Below, piece by piece: positions 1 to 6,417 of a DNA stretch of 6,417 nucleotides (position 1 is the first letter of the stretch; every line of letters starts with the position of its first letter). The notes beneath the pieces were generated by a model. The model made no database searches, was not told where the DNA came from, and worked only from the letters and a program-made list of their open reading frames with translations. The stretch is from an uncultured Clostridia bacterium (GTDB lineage Bacteria; Bacillota_A; Clostridia; Christensenellales; Aristaeellaceae): positions 1-6,417 of the forward strand of contig CAKUDW010000118.1 in assembly GCA_934645275.1 (NCBI GenBank), written 5' to 3'. A program made the position numbers and the translations under genes.

Positions 1-906
1 GAGACGCGCGCCATCGGCGCGCAGGGCGCACATCTGCGCATACTGGCCAGTCAGGGCGGGGCGCGCCGCACGGGGATATTCTTTGGCGCGGGCGAAATGG
101 CGCGCCGTCTGGGCGACGAAGCGGAAATACTGTTTACACCTCAGCTGAACCAGTGGAACGGCCGCACGGACGTGCAGCTGATGCTGCGCGCTGTGCGTGA
201 GACGGACGCGGCGGACAGAATTGCTTCGGCACGCCCGCAGGAGGATGCGCTGCAGCGCAGATTCTTAACAGAATTGTTCTATAATAGGGATATCGTTTTT
301 GGCGATGCGCCGAGGCCGATTGCGCTGGGCGCGCTCTGTACACGGCTGGAAGAGGCGGTGCAAGGCACGTGGGTGCTGTGCGGCTCGCTGGAAATTGCGC
401 GGCAGATCATGGACGGCGCGGATGTGACGCCGCCGGATTTGCTGATCGGCCGCATGCCGGACGATGCGCGCGCGTTTTCAAGCGTGATCGTCTGTCCGGA
501 GCATATCGGGCAACTGCCGCCCGCGGTGCGCACGCTGGTGCTGGCGGGCGTGCCTGAACCGGCAGGACTTGAAGGCGTCGAAGTACTTTCACTGGAGGAT
601 GCAGACGCGGGTCTCGCCGCCGTCATACCCGATGTGGACGGCATGCGCGAGGTATACAAGGCGTTCAGACGGTTGAAGGCGCGGCCGCTGCGGCTCGCGG
701 ACATGGAAGCGCTTTCGCGCGCACTGGCAGCGGAGAGCGGTGAAACGGCGACGGCGTGTCATCTGTCGGTGTTGGCGCTGTTGGACATGAAGTTGATTGC
801 CGTACGCGAGAAGCCGTTTTCAGCGGAATTGCTGCCCGCACGCAGGACGGATCCGGACTCAAGCGCAGTTTGGCGTCGCATGCAGGCCTGCAAGCAGATG
901 GTTTGA
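1..906 (+). CDS. recJ: Single-stranded-DNA-specific exonuclease RecJ, C-terminal part (5' end outside window)
   Basis: The frame is open from base 1 and ends at TGA 904-906, giving the last 301 residues of a protein that in Firmicutes is usually near 780 aa. RecJ degrades single-stranded DNA 5' to 3' in recombination and mismatch or base-excision repair in the cytoplasm. Visible here are a GAQGAHLRIL segment (residues 6-15), a GIFFGAGEMA segment (25-34) and LNQWNGR (49-55) followed by a VQLML strand. These are typical of the RecJ OB-fold that contacts ssDNA. The catalytic DHH and DHHA1 domains lie upstream, outside the window. From about residue 75 onward the sequence fits the poorly conserved C-terminal domain of Firmicutes RecJ, ending in a helical segment with VYKAFRRLKA. 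The ATG at 97 is internal, since RecJ-like sequence continues in frame upstream of it. It is followed 17 nt later by rel, with no apt between. Confidence 0.9.
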   Translation, partial: ETRAIGAQGAHLRILASQGGARRTGIFFGAGEMARRLGDEAEILFTPQLNQWNGRTDVQLMLRAVRETDAADRIASARPQEDALQRRFLTELFYNRDIVFGDAPRPIALGALCTRLEEAVQGTWVLCGSLEIARQIMDGADVTPPDLLIGRMPDDARAFSSVIVCPEHIGQLPPAVRTLVLAGVPEPAGLEGVEVLSLEDADAGLAAVIPDVDGMREVYKAFRRLKARPLRLADMEALSRALAAESGETATACHLSVLALLDMKLIAVREKPFSAELLPARRTDPDSSAVWRRMQACKQMV

Positions 907-913
907 AGGGAGG
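907..913 (+). promoter_or_regulatory. Ribosome binding site of rel
   Basis: AGGGAGG lies directly after the recJ stop codon and 10 nt before the ATG at 924. It is the reason for choosing 924 over the in-frame upstream ATG at 756, which lies inside recJ. A second ATG at 927 would be 13 nt away and is less well placed. Confidence 0.75.
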
Positions 914-923
914 CGGATTTGAG

Positions 924-3131
924 ATGATGGATAGCACGAGCTGCGGCTGTATGAGCCTGGACGAGCTGATTCGCCGCATACGCAAGTTCCACCCTGAAGA
1001 CGATATGGATCTCGTGCGGCGTGCCTATGCGTTTGCCGAAAAGGCGCACGAGGGTCAGAAGCGCAAATCCGGCGAGCCTTACTTCAATCACCCCTGCGCC
1101 GTGGCCGTGATTTTGACCGATCTGATGCTGGATGCAACCACGATTGCCGCAGGTCTGCTGCACGATTGCGTGGAAGATGTGGAGGGCGTTACGCTGGAGG
1201 TCATCGAGCAGGAATTTGGCCAGGAGGTCGCTCTGCTGGTGGATGGCGTGACCAAACTCAACCAGCTGAACTTCGCCTCGCGCGAGGAGGCGCAGGCCGA
1301 AACACTGCGCAAGATGTTTTTGGCCATGGCCAAGGATATTCGCGTGGTGCTGATCAAGCTGGCCGATCGCCTGCATAATATGCGTACGCTGAAGTATCAA
1401 CGGCCCGAGCGCCAGTTGCCCATCGCGCGTGAAACGCTGGATATCTATGCGCCGCTGGCGCACCGCATGGGCGTATACACCATCAAGTGGGAACTGGAAG
1501 ACCTGGCTTTGCGCTACATCGATCCGGAGGCCTACTATGAACTGGTGCGTCTGGTGGGCATGAAGCGCGAGGAACGCGAAAAACTGATTTCCGACGTATC
1601 TACCCAGCTGGGCGCGAAGCTGCGTGCGGCGGGCATTAAATATGAAATCGAGGGCCGTCCCAAGCACTTCTATTCCATCTATAAAAAGATGAAATCCCAG
1701 AACAAGACCTTCGACCAGATCAACGATCTGATCGCCATTCGCGTGCTTGTGAATACCCAACAGGACTGTTATTTTGTGCTGGGCGTGGTGCATACGCTCT
1801 GGCCGCAGGTGCCGGGCCGGTTTAAGGATTATATTTCCATGCCGAAGCCGAACATGTATCAGTCGCTGCATACCACAGTGGTCAATCAGGGACGTCCCTT
1901 CGAAGTGCAGATTCGCACCTTTGACATGCACCGCACCGCGGAATACGGCATTGCCGCGCACTGGCGCTACAAGGAGGGCCGCGTCAGCGAAAACGAGCTG
2001 GACCAGAAGCTGAGCTGGCTGCGCCGCATATTGGACTGGCAGAGCGACGCGCGCGACCCGGGCGAATTCGGCGAGCTGGTAAAGGTCGATCTGTTCGCGG
2101 ACGAAGTGTTCGTGTTCACGCCTAAGGGCGATGTGATTTCGCTGCCCCGCGGCGCAACGCCGTTGGATTTCGCCTATCGCATCCATTCGGCGGTGGGTAA
2201 CCGCTGTATCGGGGCAAAGGTGAACGGCCGCATCGTGCCATTGGCCTCGCAGCTGCAAACCGGCGACTTTGTGGAGGTCATGACATCTGCTTCGTCCCGT
2301 GGCCCGAGTCGCGATTGGCTGAATATCGTTAAGACCAGCGAGGCCAAGACCAAGATTCGTGCCTGGCTGAAAAAGGAACAGCGCGAGGAAAACGTGGCGC
2401 TGGGCCACGATATGCTGGATAAGGAAGCCAAGCGGCTGGGCTATCAGCTCTCGCAACTCGTGAAGGGCGAAGCGGGCGATACGATTCTGAAGCGCTTTTC
2501 CGCTCAAAGTATGGACGACGTATGCGCCATGGTGGGCTTTGGCGGGTTGAGCTGCGCGCAGGTAATCAACCGCCTGGTGGATGAGTACAAGAAGAATGTG
2601 AAGCCCGAAGAGGCGCTCACGGCGCTGGCCGATGGTGCGCATCCCGAGGAGGATAAGCCCAAAAAGCAGCAGCAAACCGCTTCCAACGGCGTAGTGGTGA
2701 AGGGTGAGAGCGGCATGCTGGTGCGCTTTGCGCGCTGCTGCAATCCGTTGCCGGGCGATGATATCATTGGCTATATTACCCGCGGTCGCGGCGTGTCGGT
2801 GCATCGCGCCGACTGCGTGAGCCTGAAGGACGCAGGCGTGGAAAAGGATCGGCTGATCGATGTGGAGTGGCAGTCTCAGAGCGCGGATACCTCCTATGAA
2901 GCGGAAATCCGGTTGATTGCTTATAACCGCACGGGGCTGCTGGCCGAAATTTCGGTGATGCTGGCGTCGCGCAGCGTACCGGTCAGCGCCATGACAGTTC
3001 ATGCGGGCAAGGACGGCAAATATGTGTTCAACGTGTCCATAGTCATCAAGGATACGCAGCAGCTCAATAAGATTATCCACGACATGCGCCGCATGACGGA
3101 CGTGATCGAGGTCAGCCGCGTATCCGGCTAA
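924..3131 (+). CDS. rel: Bifunctional (p)ppGpp synthetase/hydrolase, Rel (RelA/SpoT family)
   Basis: This cytoplasmic enzyme makes (p)ppGpp from ATP and GTP/GDP and also hydrolyses it, controlling the stringent response. The 735 aa product matches the usual length of long RSH proteins (B. subtilis RelA is 734). Order of domains: HD hydrolase at about 30-180, with H56, HDCVED (80-85) and ADRLHNMRTL (147-156), so hydrolase residues look intact; synthetase at about 220-345, with GRPKHFYSIYKKM (244-256), NDLIAIR (267-273), RFKD (299-302) and EVQIRT (327-332); TGS at about 388-455; a helical region; a charged linker (572-588); a zinc-finger-like region with C605, C606, H627 and C631; and an ACT/RRM domain at about 660-735. 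RFKD, rather than the EFDD of E. coli RelA, is the signature of bifunctional enzymes. It starts 17 nt after recJ and ends 28 nt before dtd. The start rests on the AGGGAGG site; ATG 951 is a weaker alternative. The gene contains no TTA, CTA or TCA codon. Confidence 0.97.
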   Translation: MMDSTSCGCMSLDELIRRIRKFHPEDDMDLVRRAYAFAEKAHEGQKRKSGEPYFNHPCAVAVILTDLMLDATTIAAGLLHDCVEDVEGVTLEVIEQEFGQEVALLVDGVTKLNQLNFASREEAQAETLRKMFLAMAKDIRVVLIKLADRLHNMRTLKYQRPERQLPIARETLDIYAPLAHRMGVYTIKWELEDLALRYIDPEAYYELVRLVGMKREEREKLISDVSTQLGAKLRAAGIKYEIEGRPKHFYSIYKKMKSQNKTFDQINDLIAIRVLVNTQQDCYFVLGVVHTLWPQVPGRFKDYISMPKPNMYQSLHTTVVNQGRPFEVQIRTFDMHRTAEYGIAAHWRYKEGRVSENELDQKLSWLRRILDWQSDARDPGEFGELVKVDLFADEVFVFTPKGDVISLPRGATPLDFAYRIHSAVGNRCIGAKVNGRIVPLASQLQTGDFVEVMTSASSRGPSRDWLNIVKTSEAKTKIRAWLKKEQREENVALGHDMLDKEAKRLGYQLSQLVKGEAGDTILKRFSAQSMDDVCAMVGFGGLSCAQVINRLVDEYKKNVKPEEALTALADGAHPEEDKPKKQQQTASNGVVVKGESGMLVRFARCCNPLPGDDIIGYITRGRGVSVHRADCVSLKDAGVEKDRLIDVEWQSQSADTSYEAEIRLIAYNRTGLLAEISVMLASRSVPVSAMTVHAGKDGKYVFNVSIVIKDTQQLNKIIHDMRRMTDVIEVSRVSG

Positions 3132-3159
3132 ACGGAAGAAATAGACGGAGGATGAAGCA

Positions 3160-3609
3160 ATGCGCTGTGTGGTGCAGAAAGTAACGCGCGCCTCGGTTAC
3201 GGTATCGGGCGAGCTGGTGGGCGAAATCGGCGCGGGCTATATGGTGCTTGTGGGTGCGGAAGAGGGCGATACCGAGGCGGACGTCGCCTACTGCGCATCA
3301 AAGATCACAGGTCTGCGCGTATTTGAGGACCAGGACGACAAGATGAACCTTTCGCTGGCGGACGTCGGTGGCAGCGTGCTGCTGGTTTCGCAGTTCACGT
3401 TGCTGGGCGACGCGCGCCATGGACGCCGTCCCAGCTTTATCCGCGCGGCGCGGCCTGAAATTGCCGAGCCGCTGTTTGAAATGCTGGTGGAGCGCGTGGC
3501 CCAGGCCGGCGTGCGCACGCAGACCGGGCGTTTCCGCACACATATGGAGGTTTCTCTGGTGAACGACGGCCCCGTGACCATACTGCTGGACAGCAGGAAG
3601 GAATTCTAA
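3160..3609 (+). CDS. dtd: D-aminoacyl-tRNA deacylase
   Basis: Dtd hydrolyses D-amino acids (and glycine) wrongly attached to tRNA, recycling the tRNA and protecting protein synthesis. It works in the cytoplasm as a homodimer. The 149 aa length is standard for the family. The N-terminus [13 protein letters not shown] is characteristic. The two active-site motifs are present: SQFTL at 77-81 and NDGPVT at 135-140, the latter holding the Gly-cisPro pair (G137-P138) that lets the enzyme reject L-aminoacyl-t[17 protein letters not shown] is an intact C-terminal block. A GGAGG site (3147-3151) sits 8 nt before the ATG. The rel-dtd neighbourhood is common in Firmicutes and other bacteria. The stop codon is separated by one base from the next start, so translation is probably coupled to it. 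Confidence 0.96.
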   Translation: MRCVVQKVTRASVTVSGELVGEIGAGYMVLVGAEEGDTEADVAYCASKITGLRVFEDQDDKMNLSLADVGGSVLLVSQFTLLGDARHGRRPSFIRAARPEIAEPLFEMLVERVAQAGVRTQTGRFRTHMEVSLVNDGPVTILLDSRKEF

Positions 3610-3610
3610 T

Positions 3611-4234
3611 ATGGAATATACGATTCAGAAAATCGTTTGCGGCGCGTATCAGGAAAACGCCTATCTGCTGTGTGCGGAGGGGCGCGATGACTGCGCGCTG
3701 ATCGACCCGGGTGACGATATTTCCGCACTCAGGCATGCAATCGCCGTATCCGGGCGGAAGCTGGGCGGCATACTGCTCACGCACGGTCATTTCGATCACA
3801 TTCTCGCCGCGCAGCCGCTTCAGGCCGAAACGGGCGCGCCCATCTTCGTGCATGCGCAGGATGTGGATATGCTCTGCGATGCACAGCGCAATTCCTACAA
3901 TGCCATGTGTTCCGCACTGCCCAGTCCAAACCGGCTGGATACGCAGGCCTATGCGGCGCAGATTGAGCTCTGCGGCCTGAAATTTGAGGCGCTGCACACG
4001 CCCGGCCACACGCCTGGCTCCGTCTGCCTGTACGATGCGGTACAGGCGCGGCTGTTCAGCGGCGATACGCTGTTCTGCGCGGGTTTTGGGCGCGTAGATT
4101 TGCCCGGCGGCAGTCCACGCGAGATGCGCGCGTCGCTGCGGGCGTTGTTCGCGCTGCCTGCTGAAACGCGCGTCTATCCCGGCCACGGCCCTGAAACTAC
4201 GCTCGGCGGCGAGCGCGCGAGGTACAATTTATGA
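3611..4234 (+). CDS. MBL-fold metallo-hydrolase, YqgX / glyoxalase II-like
   Basis: A 207 aa cytoplasmic metallo-beta-lactamase-fold protein with a full set of dinuclear metal ligands: THGHFDH gives H58, H60, D62 and H63, PGHTPGS gives H133, SGDTLF gives D152, and GHGPETT gives H192. GRVDLPGG (160-167) and the N-terminal YQENAYLL (13-20) are typical of the small YqgX-like group found beside dtd, rel or hemZ in Firmicutes. It is shorter than classical glyoxalase II (about 250 aa) and lacks that enzyme's C-terminal substrate-binding domain, so the natural substrate (perhaps a thioester such as bacillithiol- or glutathione-linked acyl groups) is uncertain. An AGGAAGG site (3595-3601) inside the end of dtd lies 9 nt before the ATG. 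The stop codon overlaps the next gene's start as ATGA, and this overlap forces a TTA codon for the last leucine. Confidence 0.88.
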   Translation: MEYTIQKIVCGAYQENAYLLCAEGRDDCALIDPGDDISALRHAIAVSGRKLGGILLTHGHFDHILAAQPLQAETGAPIFVHAQDVDMLCDAQRNSYNAMCSALPSPNRLDTQAYAAQIELCGLKFEALHTPGHTPGSVCLYDAVQARLFSGDTLFCAGFGRVDLPGGSPREMRASLRALFALPAETRVYPGHGPETTLGGERARYNL

Positions 4235-5691
4235 TGGTTACGGTATCTACGCCCGCCGTAGAGTTTCTTTGCGATATCGGCGATATGCTGCGCCTGTTTT
4301 TGGGTGACGTGCAGGTTGCGGAGGCGGCGCACGGCGCAGACTACGTCCACAAAGTGGAAACGGGCGACGGAACCGTAGCGGATATCTGGCGCTGCGGTGA
4401 AAGGCACGTGCGCCTGGAACGCCCCATGCCCGAGGGTACAGATATCGTGGTGCGCCGCGCGCGCAAGCGTCAGGTGAAGCAGACGCTGTATGAGTTGCTG
4501 AAGGAAATTACCGGCATGCAGCCCCCGTGGGGTTCGCTGACCGGCATACGTCCTACGCGATTGCTCTACGAGGGGCTGGATATGGGCCTGAGCGTGGCGG
4601 AAGCGAAGGCGCGGGTCATGCGCGAATTTGATGTGTCCGAGGATCGCGCGACGCTGCTGTGCGAAATCGAGCAAATGCAGCGCGGCGTGCGCGTACCAGA
4701 GGAGGACAGCTTCGATTTGTACATCGGTATTCCCTTCTGCCGGACGCGTTGCACCTATTGCTCGTTTTCGTCCGGCGAAATAGGACGCAATCGCAAGCTG
4801 GTCGAACCGTACGTCGAGGCGCTGATTCGTGAAATCGAGGGCAGCGCCGAGCTGATGCGCGCCGCGGGGCGGCATGTGCGGGCGGCCTATGTCGGCGGCG
4901 GCACACCCACATCCATCAGCTGCGAACAGCTCAGGCGAATCCTTGTTGCGGCGCAGGCGGCGTTTCCCAATGCGTGCGAATGGACGGTGGAAGCGGGACG
5001 GCCCGATACCATCGATCGCGAGAAGCTGGAAATGCTCAGAGATATGAATATTTCCCGAATTTCCGTGAATCCGCAGACCTTTTGCGACGCGACACTTGAG
5101 CGCATCGGCCGCAGTCACAGCGGCGCGGACACGGTCGCTGCATATGAACTGGCGCGCGAAATCGGTTTTGACGACATTAATATGGATCTGATTGCCGCAT
5201 TGCCGGGCGAAACGCCGGAAATCTTCAATGAAACGCTGTCACGCGTGATTGCGCTTGCGCCTGAAAGCGTGACGGTGCATTCACTGTCCATCAAGCGGTC
5301 GAGCCGCCTGCACGAGGAAATGCACGTTTCAGGTGCGGGACACAGCCAGGTGAGCGCGACGGGTGCGGGCGAAATGATTGCCTGCGCGCGGGCGAGGCTC
5401 ACGGCGGCGGGCTGGCGGCCATATTATCTGTACCGGCAGAAATACATGGCGGGGAATCTGGAAAACGTGGGTTATGCGAAGCCCGGCCGCGCCTGCCTGT
5501 ACAACATCGGCAATATGGAAGAGACGGCCAGTGTGTTGGCGCTGGGCGCGGGCGGCATCAGCAAGTGGCTCTTCGGCGGACGCGATCTGCGCATTGAGCG
5601 CGCGGCCAACCTGAAGAACATTGAGGAATACATACGCCGCATCGACGAAATGGTCGAGCGCAAGCGCGTGCTGGTTGCGCCGAGGGGGTGA
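4231..5691 (+). CDS. hemZ: Radical SAM protein HemZ (oxygen-independent coproporphyrinogen III oxidase-like)
   Basis: A 486 aa radical SAM protein. The SAM-iron-sulfur motif is YIGIPFCRTRCTYCSF, with C170, C174 and C177 binding the [4Fe-4S] cluster. GGGTPT (222-227) contacts SAM, and MDLIAALPGET (318-328) fits the HemN/HemZ superfamily. The C-terminal block with YAKPGRACLYNIGNMEE (415-431) and LGAGGISK (438-445) is typical of HemZ. Residues 1-160 form an N-terminal extension that includes PPWGSLTGIRPTRL (98-111), also found in HemZ and absent from HemN and HemW. The family name implies conversion of coproporphyrinogen III to protoporphyrinogen IX, but HemZ function is poorly established and many carriers lack a full heme pathway, so the reaction is not certain. 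The HNxxYW-type heme-binding motif of HemW is not seen. ATG 4231 overlaps the upstream stop (ATGA); ATG 4234 is an equally plausible start one codon later, with GAGG at 4219-4222 ahead of both. Confidence 0.9.
   Translation: MMVTVSTPAVEFLCDIGDMLRLFLGDVQVAEAAHGADYVHKVETGDGTVADIWRCGERHVRLERPMPEGTDIVVRRARKRQVKQTLYELLKEITGMQPPWGSLTGIRPTRLLYEGLDMGLSVAEAKARVMREFDVSEDRATLLCEIEQMQRGVRVPEEDSFDLYIGIPFCRTRCTYCSFSSGEIGRNRKLVEPYVEALIREIEGSAELMRAAGRHVRAAYVGGGTPTSISCEQLRRILVAAQAAFPNACEWTVEAGRPDTIDREKLEMLRDMNISRISVNPQTFCDATLERIGRSHSGADTVAAYELAREIGFDDINMDLIAALPGETPEIFNETLSRVIALAPESVTVHSLSIKRSSRLHEEMHVSGAGHSQVSATGAGEMIACARARLTAAGWRPYYLYRQKYMAGNLENVGYAKPGRACLYNIGNMEETASVLALGAGGISKWLFGGRDLRIERAANLKNIEEYIRRIDEMVERKRVLVAPRG
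5682..5688 (+). promoter_or_regulatory. Ribosome binding site of the cyclophilin lipoprotein gene
   Basis: GAGGGGG lies within the last codons of hemZ and ends 8 nt before ATG 5697. It supports 5697 as the start and argues against GTG 5688, which overlaps the purine run itself and would have no site at a usable distance. Confidence 0.6.
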
Positions 5692-5696
5692 AGCGT

Positions 5697-6377
5697 ATGA
5701 ATTTGAAGAAATGGCTCGTTCTGGCGCTGTGTCTGCTGGCGCTGGCGGTGCTGGGCGGCTGTGAGGAAAAATCGCCCTTTGCAGATATTCCCAATCCGCA
5801 GGCTACGATTGAGCTTTCCAACGGCAAGGCGCTGCGCTTTGAGCTCTTCGTGCAGGATGCGCCCAATACCGTGGCGAACTTTGTGGAGCTGGCCAACAGC
5901 GGTTTTTACGATGGCCAGCGCTTCTTCCGCATTGTACCCGGCGTGTTGATTCAGGCGGGCGACCCGGAAAACAGCGGCTATGGCGGTACTGACCATGTGA
6001 TCCAGGGTGAGTTTGAGGAGAACGGCATTAAGAATTCCGTCTCGCATACCCGAGGGACCATTTCCATGGCCCGCCAGAGCCAGTACGATACCGCATCCAG
6101 TCAGTTCTTCATCATGCAGGGCAATTATCCGGAGTACGACGGTCAGTACGCTGCCTTCGGCCGCGCAACCGATGCGGAGAGCCTTGCCGCAATCGATGAA
6201 ATTGCTTCTACGCCGGTAGACGGTAGCTATCGCGCCATTGGCGCAGTACCGACGATCGTGTCTATTCGCGTGGAAACCGACGGCTACAGCTATACGGCGG
6301 CCAAGCTGGATCCGCCGGAGCAAACGGAAGCCAAAAAGCACATTGAATTCAATACCGACGCGCAGAGCGACGGCTGA
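5697..6377 (+). CDS. Cyclophilin-type peptidyl-prolyl cis-trans isomerase, predicted lipoprotein
   Basis: A 226 aa protein with a lipoprotein signal: MNLKK, a hydrophobic core at 6-19, and a lipobox ending LGGC with Cys22 as the expected lipidated residue. It should be anchored outside the cytoplasmic membrane, where it would speed proline isomerisation in exported proteins. The cyclophilin domain covers about 34-192. FFRIVPGVLIQAGDP (76-90) holds the catalytic arginine (R78, equal to R55 of human CypA) and Q86; TISMAR (121-126) and SQFFIM (135-140, with F138 equal to F113) complete the core. The positions of CypA W121 and H126 are Glu146 and Tyr151, so cyclosporin binding is probably weak (inference). 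A short hydrophilic tail (about 203-226) follows the domain. The start at ATG 5697 is chosen for the GAGGGGG site and a proper signal peptide; GTG 5688 would add three residues. The gene begins 5 nt after hemZ. Confidence 0.92.
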   Translation: MNLKKWLVLALCLLALAVLGGCEEKSPFADIPNPQATIELSNGKALRFELFVQDAPNTVANFVELANSGFYDGQRFFRIVPGVLIQAGDPENSGYGGTDHVIQGEFEENGIKNSVSHTRGTISMARQSQYDTASSQFFIMQGNYPEYDGQYAAFGRATDAESLAAIDEIASTPVDGSYRAIGAVPTIVSIRVETDGYSYTAAKLDPPEQTEAKKHIEFNTDAQSDG

Positions 6378-6381
6378 AATT

Positions 6382-6392
6382 GGAGAGGAAGG
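6382..6392 (+). promoter_or_regulatory. Ribosome binding site of the gene at the window's end
   Basis: A purine-rich GGAGAGGAAGG ends 7 nt before ATG 6400. It lies in the 22 nt gap after the cyclophilin stop codon. No terminator-like hairpin is visible in the gap, so transcription probably continues into the next gene. Confidence 0.65.
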
Positions 6393-6399
6393 ATAAATC

Positions 6400-6417
6400 A
6401 TGAGCAATCCCATCGTC
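6400..6417 (+). CDS. Start of a further gene, cut off by the window edge
   Basis: Only six codons are present: ATG followed by Ser-Asn-Pro-Ile-Val. They follow a strong ribosome binding site, and the frame is still open at the window's end. Some clostridial cytoplasmic cyclophilins begin with a similar xNPIV sequence leading into the first beta strand, and the lipoprotein upstream has a comparable NPQATIEL segment at its domain start. A second peptidyl-prolyl isomerase is therefore possible, but six residues cannot establish identity. Confidence 0.55.

Noticed and set aside
97..99. ATG 97 as the start of a separate gene
   Set aside because: RecJ-like sequence continues in frame upstream to base 1, so this is an internal methionine codon.
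756..923. Upstream extension of rel to the ATG at 756
   Set aside because: It would overlap recJ by 151 bases, the added 56 residues show no family similarity, and a good ribosome binding site precedes ATG 924.
759..3080. 773-codon antisense open frame across rel
   Set aside because: It is in codon register with rel and stays open only because rel lacks TTA, CTA and TCA codons. Its translation resembles no family I know and is rich in His, Gln and Arg as expected of a shadow frame, while the sense strand is an unmistakable Rel.
3132..3159. Terminator or promoter in the rel-dtd gap, the largest gap in the window
   Set aside because: The 28 bases are purine-rich, form no evident GC-rich hairpin, have no T-run, and contain the dtd ribosome binding site.
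3437..4186. Antisense open frame across the end of dtd and the MBL-fold gene
   Set aside because: Shadow frame produced by codon bias in the sense genes; no recognisable motif and no sensible ribosome binding site context.
4174..5118. 314-codon antisense open frame across hemZ
   Set aside because: It lies in codon register with hemZ, is a mirror of its codon bias, and shows no recognisable domain.
5688..5690. GTG 5688 as the cyclophilin start (GTGA overlap with the hemZ stop)
   Set aside because: It has no ribosome binding site at a proper distance and adds only three residues; ATG 5697 has a GAGGGGG site 8 nt upstream. It cannot be fully excluded.
5472..6413. 313-codon antisense open frame across the end of hemZ and the cyclophilin gene
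   Set aside because: It is in codon register with the cyclophilin gene, which fully accounts for this region; the antisense protein has no recognisable motif.

Overview
The window is a compact block of housekeeping genes, all on the + strand, from a GC-rich bacterium (about 60% G+C by eye). Gene content and order (3' end of recJ, bifunctional rel, dtd, a small metallo-beta-lactamase-fold hydrolase, hemZ) match a cluster typical of Firmicutes, especially Clostridia. A Firmicutes-type C-terminal domain on RecJ, a HemZ-type radical SAM protein and strong GGAGG-like ribosome binding sites agree with this. I infer a GC-rich member of the Clostridia and cannot place it more finely.

Layout: 1-906 is the C-terminal 301 residues of RecJ exonuclease. 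924-3131 is a complete bifunctional (p)ppGpp synthetase/hydrolase of 735 aa. 3160-3609 is D-aminoacyl-tRNA deacylase. 3611-4234 is a YqgX-like MBL-fold hydrolase. 4231-5691 is HemZ. 5697-6377 is a predicted lipoprotein cyclophilin. 6400 to the end is the first six codons of another gene. Gaps between genes are 17, 28, 1, -4 (overlap), 5 and 22 nt. I see no terminator or promoter between genes, so the block is probably co-transcribed from a promoter upstream of the window.

The genes share a locus more than a pathway: DNA repair (RecJ), stringent-response control (Rel), tRNA quality control (Dtd), a thiolester or metabolite hydrolase of uncertain substrate, a radical SAM enzyme annotated for porphyrin metabolism, and an extracytoplasmic protein-folding enzyme. 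Two departures from the usual layout stand out: apt is absent between recJ and rel, and a lipoprotein cyclophilin follows hemZ where hisS-aspS is often found.

I found no mobile element, CRISPR array, RNA gene, long non-coding stretch or evidence of a new system. The findings are modest observations on gene order, active-site residues, codon use and start sites.
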